Assembly: GCA_947626175.1 (NCBI GenBank)
Contig: CANQRE010000016.1
Location: forward strand, 1-16,195
Direction of reading: 5' to 3'
DNA from: an uncultured Clostridia bacterium
GTDB lineage: Bacteria > Bacillota > Clostridia > Christensenellales > UBA1242
DNA: 16,195 nucleotides
Under the pieces are notes generated by a model. That model saw nothing but the letters and a program-made list of their open reading frames with translations. It searched no databases and was not told where the DNA came from. Below, piece by piece: positions 7,263 to 13,030 of this stretch (position 1 is the stretch's first letter; each line of letters begins with the position of its first letter). The translations under genes and the position numbers were made by a program.

Positions 7263-7574
7263 ATGAATTATCTTCCACTTCTTGCAGATGAACTTAGCTC
7301 TGATTTTGAAACACAAGTCCTTCCTGTGCTGAGATATGTTTTGTTCTTTTTGGTGATCGCATGTTCAATTGTTATCATCATCACTGTGCTTTTGCAATCA
7401 AACGATTCAACGGAAGGCGATCCAATCACTGGAATAAAGGAAAGTTATTATTCAAAAAACAAAGGCAGCACTCGTGACGGCAAACTTAAAATTGTGACAA
7501 TAGTTTGTGCGGCCATCATTCTTGTGAGTGTTATCGTTTACTTTGTGACTGAAATATTCAACAAAACAGCATGA
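7263..7574 (+). CDS. secG: SecG, protein translocase subunit
   Basis: A 103-residue membrane protein, the accessory SecG subunit of the SecYEG channel, which aids SecA-driven export. Two membrane helices are visible (about 22-45 and 74-98), joined by a loop that begins with the SecG-typical VLLQS turn after the first helix and is rich in Gly, Ser and charged residues. The first about 20 residues (LADELSSDFETQ) form a short N-terminal extension. AAGGAGA at 7252-7258 precedes the ATG. The stop overlaps the rnr start (ATGA at 7571-7574). The secG-rnr-smpB order is the common arrangement in low-GC Gram-positives and supports the call for this weakly conserved family. Confidence 0.85.
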   Translation: MNYLPLLADELSSDFETQVLPVLRYVLFFLVIACSIVIIITVLLQSNDSTEGDPITGIKESYYSKNKGSTRDGKLKIVTIVCAAIILVSVIVYFVTEIFNKTA

Positions 7575-9649
7575 ACATCGAAGAAAGAATAAAAGAAATC
7601 ATAGAAAAAGAGAGTTTGGTGTATTCAAAGCCGGACAATCTTTTTTTATTTTTATCAACGCTCACAGGCAAAAAAATTGAAGTTATCCGCGCTCAAGCAA
7701 ATGAAATGCTCAAAAAAGGTGACCTTTTTGAAATCAAAAAGGGCAAATTTATCGTCATCCCATCACATGGATATATAAAAGGCACATTTATGGGTTCGGC
7801 AAAGGGATATGGCTTTTGCTCAAATGTTGACAAAGAAGATGTGTTTATTCCAGGAAATATGACTCATGGGGCAATTGATGGTGACGAAGTTATTGTCAAA
7901 TTGTTTTCAACAGACGGGGGAAGTGACGGCGAAGTTGTCAAAATTGTAAAGCCAGTAAAGCAAATTGTTGGCAGAATTGTGTATGCGGGCAAAAATATAT
8001 TTTTGGAGCCGGACAACACAAAAATTCCGTTCAAAATCAGCGTTTTGAAAACAGGCCTAAAAGCCAAAATCAATGAAAAGGTTGTCGCAAGTCTCATTCG
8101 CCGAGAAAATGGAAAAATAGTTTGTCAAGTTATTGAACTTTTGGGCGATGAAAATGACATAAAAAGCATGGTCCTAAGCATAGTTCGCAGCCACAATTTG
8201 TATGAAAAATTTCCAGATGAAGCCGAAAAGGAAGCAAAACTTCTTAACAAACCAGTTTCCGAAAAACAAAAAAAAGGAAGGCTTGACTTAACAAAAACTG
8301 TAACTTTCACAATAGACGGCGAGGACGCAAGAGATTTTGACGATGCGGTGTCAATCAAAAAAATTGGTGATGATTTTGAGCTTGGAGTTCACATCGCCGA
8401 TGTTGGGGAATATGTCAAAAAGGATTCCGTGCTTGACAAAATTGCATTTGAAAGGGGCACTTCCACTTATTTCCCAAACATGGTTTTGCCAATGCTTCCA
8501 AAGGATTTGTCAAATGGAATTTGCTCGCTCAATGAAGGTGTCCGAAGGCTCACTCTTTCGTGCATTATGCGGGTGTCAAATCAAGGCGAAGTCAAATCTC
8601 ACACAATATGTGAAAGTGTGATCAAAAGCAATGCCAGACTTAACTACACTGAAGTTCAAAATGTGTTAGAAGGCAAAAAAAGCACTCAAAAAGCCGAAAA
8701 ATTTAAAAAACAGCTTTTGCTTATGTTTGAGCTTGCCAAAATTTTAATTGCAAAACGTGAAAAACGCGGAGCACTTGACCTGGACATTGTTGAGCCTGAG
8801 TTTTTGTTTGATGAAAATTTTAATGTCACAGGGGTGACAAAGCGCGACAGAAAGGACTCACACAGGCTTATTGAAGAATTTATGGTCATTGCCAACGAAA
8901 CTGTTGCAAAGCAGTTTTGTGCTGATCAAATCCCATTTGTATATCGGGTTCATGAAAAGCCAACGGTTGAAAAAACAAAAGCGGTTTTGGCTGTTTTAAA
9001 TGGATTGGGGCTTGCCGTTCCACCAATGCCAAAGGACATAACCGCACAATACATTCAAAGCCTTCTTTTGCTCATAAAAGGAAAGCCATATGAAGAAGCG
9101 TTAAGCAAAATAATTTTGCGAAGTTTGCAAAAAGCCGTGTATCGTGAAAAAAATCTTGGGCATTTTGGGCTTAATCTTGAATATTATTGCCATTTCACTT
9201 CGCCAATTCGAAGATATCCAGATTTGACAATTCACAGAATCATAAAGCAGTTCATCCACAAAAAACTTACGCAGGACAAAAAAGATGAGCTTGAACTGTT
9301 CACCGAGCAAAGCAGCGAGCAAAGTTCACAAACCGAGCGTAACAGCGAAAAGGCAGAACGCGAAGTTGATGATTTGTTCAAGGCAATGCTTATGAAAGAT
9401 CATATTGGGCAGGACTATGACGCAACAATAACAAGCGTGCAAAACTATGGAATTTTTGTTGGACTGGACAATTCTGTTGAAGGGCTTGTCCGAATTGATG
9501 ACCTTCCGCAAGACGCGTATTTATATTATGAGCGCGCAATGGAACTTCGTGGGCAAAAACATTCATATAAAATTGGCGACAGTGTGAAAGTTACTGTGGC
9601 AAATGTTGATTTAAAAATGCGAAAAGTCGATTTTGTGCTTAAAAACTAA
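7571..9649 (+). CDS. rnr: Ribonuclease R
   Basis: A 692-residue processive 3'-5' exoribonuclease of the RNase II/R family that degrades structured RNA, including non-stop mRNA released by tmRNA. Domains in order: an N-terminal winged-helix-like region (about 1-65), a cold-shock domain (SAKGYGFCSN, VFIPGNMTHGAIDGDEV, about 70-115), the second cold-shock region, the RNB catalytic domain with the Asp cluster in DGEDARDFDD (residues 249-258), the HFTSPIRRYPDL signature, and a C-terminal S1 domain (about 615-690). The protein ends directly after S1, so the lysine-rich tail found in many RNase R proteins is missing. The start overlaps the secG stop and has a weak ribosome binding site, which indicates translational coupling. 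Confidence 0.97.
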   Translation: MNIEERIKEIIEKESLVYSKPDNLFLFLSTLTGKKIEVIRAQANEMLKKGDLFEIKKGKFIVIPSHGYIKGTFMGSAKGYGFCSNVDKEDVFIPGNMTHGAIDGDEVIVKLFSTDGGSDGEVVKIVKPVKQIVGRIVYAGKNIFLEPDNTKIPFKISVLKTGLKAKINEKVVASLIRRENGKIVCQVIELLGDENDIKSMVLSIVRSHNLYEKFPDEAEKEAKLLNKPVSEKQKKGRLDLTKTVTFTIDGEDARDFDDAVSIKKIGDDFELGVHIADVGEYVKKDSVLDKIAFERGTSTYFPNMVLPMLPKDLSNGICSLNEGVRRLTLSCIMRVSNQGEVKSHTICESVIKSNARLNYTEVQNVLEGKKSTQKAEKFKKQLLLMFELAKILIAKREKRGALDLDIVEPEFLFDENFNVTGVTKRDRKDSHRLIEEFMVIANETVAKQFCADQIPFVYRVHEKPTVEKTKAVLAVLNGLGLAVPPMPKDITAQYIQSLLLLIKGKPYEEALSKIILRSLQKAVYREKNLGHFGLNLEYYCHFTSPIRRYPDLTIHRIIKQFIHKKLTQDKKDELELFTEQSSEQSSQTERNSEKAEREVDDLFKAMLMKDHIGQDYDATITSVQNYGIFVGLDNSVEGLVRIDDLPQDAYLYYERAMELRGQKHSYKIGDSVKVTVANVDLKMRKVDFVLKN

Positions 9650-9709
9650 AAAAAATTGAAAAAAAGTGCAAAAAAAGCATCAAATATTAAAAAAAATGCA
9701 AAAAAGGTC

Positions 9710-9738
9710 TTGAAATCGTTTTAGAAAGGTGATATAAT
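9710..9738 (+). promoter_or_regulatory. Consensus promoter overlapping the smpB start codon, possible ssrA promoter
   Basis: TTGAAA (9710-9715), a 17-base spacer, then TGA-TATAAT (-10 at 9733-9738). A-tracts at 9650-9708 could act as an UP element. The predicted start near 9745 lies inside smpB after its ATG (9737), so the transcript could not encode full SmpB but would carry ssrA. Part of the match coincides with the smpB ribosome binding site AAAGGTGAT (9725-9733), so some of the resemblance may be incidental. Confidence 0.5.
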
Positions 9739-10198
9739 GAATAGCGAAATAAGGTTAATCGCTTCAAACAAAAAAGCGTTTCACAATTATTTCATCTCGG
9801 ATTTGACCGAAGCTGGCATTGTGCTTGAGGGAAGCGAAGTCAAGTCACTGCGAAAAAATGGCATAAGTTTGGGAGAAAGTTACGTTTTTGTGAAAAATGG
9901 TGAAGTTTTCCTAAAAAATGCTTACATTAAGTTGTATGAATGCTCTTCCGCATTCAAACCTGATGAGCGCAGAGATCGAAAACTTTTGCTTCACAAAAGC
10001 GAAATTGAAAAGCTTGAAAAAAAAGTAAAGGAAAAAGGCTTTTCAATCATGGCAACAAAAGCGTATCTGTCAAAAGGCAAAGTCAAAATTGAAATTGGGC
10101 TGGCAAAAGGAAAACAACTTTTTGACAAACGCGAAGCTTTGAAAGAAAAAGCAGTTTCACGAGAAATTGATCGAATTTCAAAGGCTAGGGGGCGATAA
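9737..10198 (+). CDS. smpB: SmpB, tmRNA-binding protein
   Basis: A 153-residue protein of normal family length that binds the tRNA-like part of tmRNA and is essential for trans-translation. Conserved segments visible: NKKAFHNYFI (about 11-20), EAGIVLEGSEVKSLR, the NGEVFLKNAYI strand, the RKLLLHKSEI helix, and the GLAKGKQLFDKRE segment leading into the basic C-terminal tail. The ATG at 9737 follows AAAGGTGAT (9725-9733), a close match to the anti-Shine-Dalgarno, and gives the usual N-terminus. The gap to rnr is 87 bases of A-rich DNA. The last four codons including the stop (from 10188 on) lie within the 5' acceptor stem region of tmRNA. Confidence 0.97.
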   Translation: MNSEIRLIASNKKAFHNYFISDLTEAGIVLEGSEVKSLRKNGISLGESYVFVKNGEVFLKNAYIKLYECSSAFKPDERRDRKLLLHKSEIEKLEKKVKEKGFSIMATKAYLSKGKVKIEIGLAKGKQLFDKREALKEKAVSREIDRISKARGR

Positions 10199-10535
10199 GG
10201 CTTCGACGGGGCGAGAAAGGAAAGCGTAAAGCGTGTGGTTGAAAATCTGAAACCTAAAACAAGAAAAAAACTAAACGCAAACAACACTGCTGTTAAAGCA
10301 GCGGCCTAACTAAAAGGCCCGTCAGTTATTTAAATCCGTTCACAAAATAACGACGTCAAAACTTGAACGGGAATTGCTTTAAGATTTGCCTTCGGTTTTA
10401 AAGCAAAATTTTGAAGGCTTGGCTGTGAAAGTTTGTTTGTGAGCGACTGCAGCTTAAAAAAGTCACAAACTGCACACGGAGAAAAACTTTTCAAGCTTGT
10501 TTCGGACGTGGGTTCAATTCCCACCGTCTCCACCA
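10188..10535 (+). ncRNA. ssrA: tmRNA
   Basis: A one-piece tmRNA of about 348 nt. The 5' acceptor strand GGGGGCG (10188-10194) pairs with CGTCTCC (10525-10531), followed by discriminator A (10532) and an encoded CCA (10533-10535). The conserved TTCGACGGGG D-arm region follows the 5' end. The T arm is GTGGG-TTCAATT-CCCAC (10508-10524). The tag frame starts at GCA 10277 and reads ANNTAVKAAA with stop TAA at 10307-10309 in the loop of a GGCC/GGCC hairpin. Two pseudoknots are explicit: GTTATTT/AAATAAC (10325-10331/10345-10351) with CCGTTC/GAACGG (10336-10341/10365-10370), and TTGCTTTAA/TTAAAGCAA (10374-10382/10398-10406) with GCCTTC/GAAGGC (10388-10393/10413-10418). A further long stem AGTTTGT/ACAAACT is at 10430-10436/10465-10471. 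Helix 2 probably includes TTGAAAA/TTTTCAA near 10239 and 10487. Confidence 0.96.
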
Positions 10536-10548
10536 AAAGTGGTTTTTT
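10530..10548 (+). terminator. Weak hairpin and T run after ssrA
   Basis: CCAC (10530-10533), loop CAAAA, GTGG (10539-10542), then six T. The stem is only 4 bp and reuses the tmRNA 3' end, so termination may be partial and the next gene may be read through. Confidence 0.4.
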
Positions 10549-10598
10549 CAAGGTGAAAGCCTTGTGAAAATAAAAAAATAAAAAGAAGGGGTAAAATT

Positions 10599-11630
10599 AT
10601 GGGAACAATCATTCTTCAAGTTGTAATCGTTCTTGGAATCATAATCGCGGGGGGCTTCTTAATATTCTTCCTTGGAGACCTGCTCATTTCGATTTTGGAT
10701 CCAAAAGGCGAAGAAGCAAGACTTAAAAACAAGAAAAAGGAATCTGCAAACAAATTTGCAAAGAAAGTTGAAAAACTTCCACCTGAAATGCAAGAAGAGC
10801 TTAAGGAAGATCCAGAAGTAAAAGCAATTTTGGATGAAACACAACCAGCAGAAGAGCCACAAACAAAGGTTGAAGAATATGTTGCAGCTGAAGAAAAAGC
10901 TGAACAAGAACCAACCGACGAAGAAAAACTTGCTTTGGCAAGAGCTGCTCTTGAAAAGAGAAAAGCTGAAATCTTGGCTCGTATGCAAGCTCAACTTGAT
11001 GAGGAAGAAGACGAAGACGAGGACGAAGAGGAAGAAGAAGAGGAAGAGGAAACTGTTGAAGTTAAGGAATCTGAAGAGGAAGCAAGACTTCGCAGTGAAC
11101 TTGAACAAGCAATGAAGGATTTGGCTGCTGAAAAAGCTCGCACTGCTGAACTTACAAAACAAATTGAAAAAGCAAATGCTGAAGGCACAGTTTCAGTTCA
11201 ACCAATCAAATCACGTGATGAATATATGCGTGACCTTGAAGAGCTTGAAGCAAGACTTCGTGAAAACGAAAAAGAATTCAAGGCTTGCAAGAGGGAATAT
11301 CTTCCACTTGCCAAAGTTAACAAAACTCTTGAAAACGATGAAAGAAAACTTCGCAGAAAAGAAGCTATTGTTGCAAAGCAAAAAGTTATTCTTTATGGTG
11401 TGAACAACTATGAAGACATCGATGAAGAAAAAGCAAAGAAACTTGCTGAAGAACTTGACCTTCTTGATGGACTCAAACTTTCAGTTCAACACTGCCATGA
11501 AGTTATGGAAAACAACAAAGAAAGATTCCCAGTTCTTGAAAAAATGTATATCATTTTGAAAACACAAAATGAACAACTTCGTGCTGATATTCTTGAAATT
11601 CAAGAAGCCCTTAAAAATATCGATGAATAA
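10599..11630 (+). CDS. Membrane-anchored acidic coiled-coil protein, unknown function
   Basis: A 343-residue protein I do not recognise. One hydrophobic segment at about residues 4-31 (signal anchor, no cleavage site evident) is followed by a basic stretch (KNKKKESANKFAKK), so the large C-terminal part is probably cytoplasmic. That part is very rich in Glu, Lys and Ala, with a run of 18 purely acidic residues at 134-151, and heptad-like coiled-coil segments at about 155-195 and 210-265, with a further helical region near the C-terminus. The overall plan (N-terminal anchor plus long cytoplasmic coiled coil) is shared by several cell-division and envelope scaffold proteins, but no family motif is seen. 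AAGGGG at 10585-10590 serves the ATG. No clear consensus promoter; read-through from ssrA is possible. A strong terminator follows. Confidence 0.85.
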   Translation: MGTIILQVVIVLGIIIAGGFLIFFLGDLLISILDPKGEEARLKNKKKESANKFAKKVEKLPPEMQEELKEDPEVKAILDETQPAEEPQTKVEEYVAAEEKAEQEPTDEEKLALARAALEKRKAEILARMQAQLDEEEDEDEDEEEEEEEEETVEVKESEEEARLRSELEQAMKDLAAEKARTAELTKQIEKANAEGTVSVQPIKSRDEYMRDLEELEARLRENEKEFKACKREYLPLAKVNKTLENDERKLRRKEAIVAKQKVILYGVNNYEDIDEEKAKKLAEELDLLDGLKLSVQHCHEVMENNKERFPVLEKMYIILKTQNEQLRADILEIQEALKNIDE

Positions 11631-11640
11631 AAAAATCGCA

Positions 11641-11666
11641 AAAAACGCCCGTTTGGGCGTTTTTTT
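11641..11666 (+). terminator. Intrinsic terminator after the coiled-coil gene
   Basis: AAAAACGCCC (11641-11650), loop GTTT, GGGCGTTTTT (11655-11664), T run to 11666. Confidence 0.92.
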
Positions 11667-11755
11667 GTTGCCAAAATTGAGCAAAAACACATTTATTGTC
11701 TTTACATCTTCAAAATATCATAAAAAGAAAAAAGCATTTATGGCTTTTAATAAAC

Positions 11756-11791
11756 AAAAAAAAACGAAGGCGTTTGCCTTCGATTTTTTTT
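11756..11791 (-). terminator. Intrinsic terminator of rplJ-rplL
   Basis: CGAAGGC (11765-11771), loop GTTT, GCCTTCG (11776-11782). On the minus strand it is followed by nine U (A run 11756-11764). A T run on the plus side (11784-11791) lets it work in both directions. Confidence 0.9.
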
Positions 11792-11814
11792 CACAAAACA
11801 AATCATTTTTTTGA

Positions 11815-12192
11815 TTACTTAAGTTCAACAGTTGCGCCAGCTTCTTTAAGTTTTGCTTCCATTTCTTTTGCTTCAGCGGTTGCAACGTTTTCTTTGATTG
11901 TGCTTGGAGCATTGTCAACAAGAGCTTTTGCTTCGCCAAGTCCAAGTCCAGTGATTTCTCTAACTGCTTTGATAACAGCAATTTTGTTTGCTCCAACTTC
12001 TTTGAGAACAACGTTGAATTCTGTTTTTTCTTCAGCAGCAGGAGCAGCTGCTCCAGCAACAGGGGCAGCAGCCACAGCAACAGGGGCAGCAGCGCTAACT
12101 CCAAATTCCTCTTCAAGAGCTTTTACAAGATCGCTAACTTCAACGATTGTAAGTTTTTTGATTTCTTCAACAAGATTTTTAATATCAGCCAT
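11815..12192 (-). CDS. rplL: 50S ribosomal protein L7/L12
   Basis: A 125-residue acidic stalk protein of normal length. It binds L10 as dimers and recruits translation factors to the ribosome. The N-terminal dimerisation domain (about 1-35, KLTIVEVSDLVKALEEEFGV) is followed by the Ala/Pro/Gly-rich hinge (about 36-54) and the conserved globular C-terminal domain (about 57-125) with VIKAVREITGLGLGEAKALV, the factor-binding helix. AGGAGG (12202-12207, minus) precedes the ATG at 12192. It lies 41 bases after rplJ in the same transcript and ends before a strong terminator; no rpoB follows. Confidence 0.98.
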   Translation of the reverse strand: MADIKNLVEEIKKLTIVEVSDLVKALEEEFGVSAAAPVAVAAAPVAGAAAPAAEEKTEFNVVLKEVGANKIAVIKAVREITGLGLGEAKALVDNAPSTIKENVATAEAKEMEAKLKEAGATVELK

Positions 12193-12233
12193 TTTAAATT
12201 TCCTCCTAAATTATTTTTTTGCTTTTAACAAGC

Positions 12234-12749
12234 TTATTTGTTGGCAATTGCATTAAGAGCAATTGCAAGTCCCTGGGTAGGGGCATTGAGAACTCTGGCA
12301 AGTCCAGTAACAGGACCAAGAAGAGTTCCAAGAAGTTTTGCCACAAGAACATCCTTGGTTGGAAGTTTGGCAAGAGCTTCAATTTCCTTGCTTTCAACGC
12401 TCTGTCCATTAAGTAATCCAAATTTGATACTGAGTTTTTTGGTTTTGTCAACGTAGTCGCACACAATTTTTGCTTGTGTCACTTCGTCGTTATATCCAAA
12501 AACAACGGCACTTGTGCCTTCAAGGTATTTTTCGGCACCTGTGATTCCGAGTTCGTTAAGTGCAAGGAGCATTAATCTGTTTTTGTAGACTTTGTATTCT
12601 GCGCCGTTTTCACGGAATTCTTTACGCATTTTTGTGTCTTCTTCAACAGTAAGTCCGCGATAGTCAACAAAAGTTACTGACTTTGCTCGTGAAAGCTTGT
12701 CTTTAATTTCTGCAACTATTTGCTTTTTTGCTTCAAAATTAGCACTCAT
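12234..12749 (-). CDS. rplJ: 50S ribosomal protein L10
   Basis: A 171-residue protein that anchors the L7/L12 dimers to the large subunit; length is typical. It begins MSANFEAKKQIVAEIKDKL and has the family's SVTFVDYRGLTVEE and the helix that carries the L7/L12 binding sites at the C-terminus (LNAPTQGLAIALNAIA). I chose ATG 12749 because AAGGAGGA (12753-12760, minus) is ideally placed. The frame stays open a further 36 codons upstream, but those codons cover the attenuator and lack similarity to L10. L10 is a known autoregulator of its own mRNA, which fits the leader found here. Confidence 0.97.
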   Translation of the reverse strand: MSANFEAKKQIVAEIKDKLSRAKSVTFVDYRGLTVEEDTKMRKEFRENGAEYKVYKNRLMLLALNELGITGAEKYLEGTSAVVFGYNDEVTQAKIVCDYVDKTKKLSIKFGLLNGQSVESKEIEALAKLPTKDVLVAKLLGTLLGPVTGLARVLNAPTQGLAIALNAIANK

Positions 12750-12785
12750 GATTCCTCCTTTTTTGATTTTTGTTTTGTGAAATCC

Positions 12786-12823
12786 AAAAAAAATCTCTTG
12801 CACCAAAGAAAAAGGGCAAGAGA
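12786..12823 (-). terminator. Attenuator terminator in the rplJ leader
   Basis: Minus-strand TCTCTTGC (12823-12816) pairs perfectly with GCAAGAGA (12801-12794) around a 14-base loop and is followed by eight U (12793-12786). It lies 36 bases upstream of the rplJ ATG, in the untranslated leader, so it acts before the gene. Confidence 0.85.
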
Positions 12824-12914
12824 GAGAAGTTTTGCTTTGATCCTTTTTCCTCGGCAAGCAGCCAAAATGGCTTTATGCAAACGCACTTGCTGTCTATGGA
12901 AGATTTTTTTAGAC
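12786..12914 (-). promoter_or_regulatory. L10-leader type autoregulatory RNA of rplJ-rplL
   Basis: The rplJ transcript should start near 12914, giving a leader of about 165 nt. It carries the arms GCAAG and CTTGC (12886-12890 and 12854-12858) around an inner AGCC/GGCT hairpin, with the flanking words ATAGACAG and GCCGAGG that I associate with the L10 leader of low-GC Gram-positives, then an attenuator. In the known system, L10 (with L7/L12) binds the leader and favours termination. Family assignment is from recall of the consensus and was not computed. Confidence 0.75.
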
Positions 12915-12920
12915 TTTGTT

Positions 12921-12949
12921 ATTATATTCGTTTTTCAAAAGTTTGTCAA
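12921..12949 (-). promoter_or_regulatory. Perfect consensus promoter of rplJ-rplL
   Basis: On the minus strand TTGACA (12949-12944), 17-base spacer, TATAAT (12926-12921). Both hexamers match the sigma-A consensus exactly. Confidence 0.92.
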
Positions 12950-12976
12950 CACTTTTATGCGACTTTTTCACATTTG

Positions 12977-13005
12977 TTGACAGTCAATTTTGAAAAGTGT
13001 ATACT
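12977..13005 (+). promoter_or_regulatory. Promoter of leuS
   Basis: TTGACA (12977-12982), 17-base spacer, TATACT (13000-13005). Predicted start near 13012, giving a leader of about 20 nt with no room for a T-box. It is divergent from the rplJ promoter, with 27 bases between the two -35 boxes. Confidence 0.9.
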
Positions 13006-13030
13006 TTACATATATAAAAAGGATGGCATT

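Noticed and set aside
10330..10551. Minus-strand open frame of 73 codons (VETVGIEPTSE type)
   Set aside because: It is the antisense of the tmRNA 3' half; the sequence is fully explained by tmRNA stems and the T arm. This is a known kind of false protein call.
10549..10564. CAAGG/CCTTG hairpin after ssrA as terminator
   Set aside because: No T run follows it on the plus strand and it lies after the T run of the weaker hairpin.
10659..11188. Minus-strand frames rich in Ser or Phe opposite the coiled-coil gene
   Set aside because: They are mirror images of the Glu/Lys-rich codons (GAA/GAG gives TTC/CTC) and have no start signals.
11696..12256. Plus-strand open frame of 186 codons
   Set aside because: It is antisense to rplL. 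Its Ala/Ser-rich product is the complement of the L7/L12 hinge, and there is no ribosome binding site.
12750..12857. N-terminal extension of rplJ by 36 codons
   Set aside because: It covers the attenuator and shows no L10 similarity; the ATG at 12749 has the ideal ribosome binding site.
12770..13030. N-terminal extension of leuS
   Set aside because: The frame is open, but it crosses the leuS promoter, the rplJ promoter and the rplJ attenuator, and LeuRS proteins start at the MATESYDF-like residue.
13006..13030. T-box leader before leuS (and likewise before argS)
   Set aside because: The leader is about 20 nt, with no specifier stem or terminator/antiterminator.
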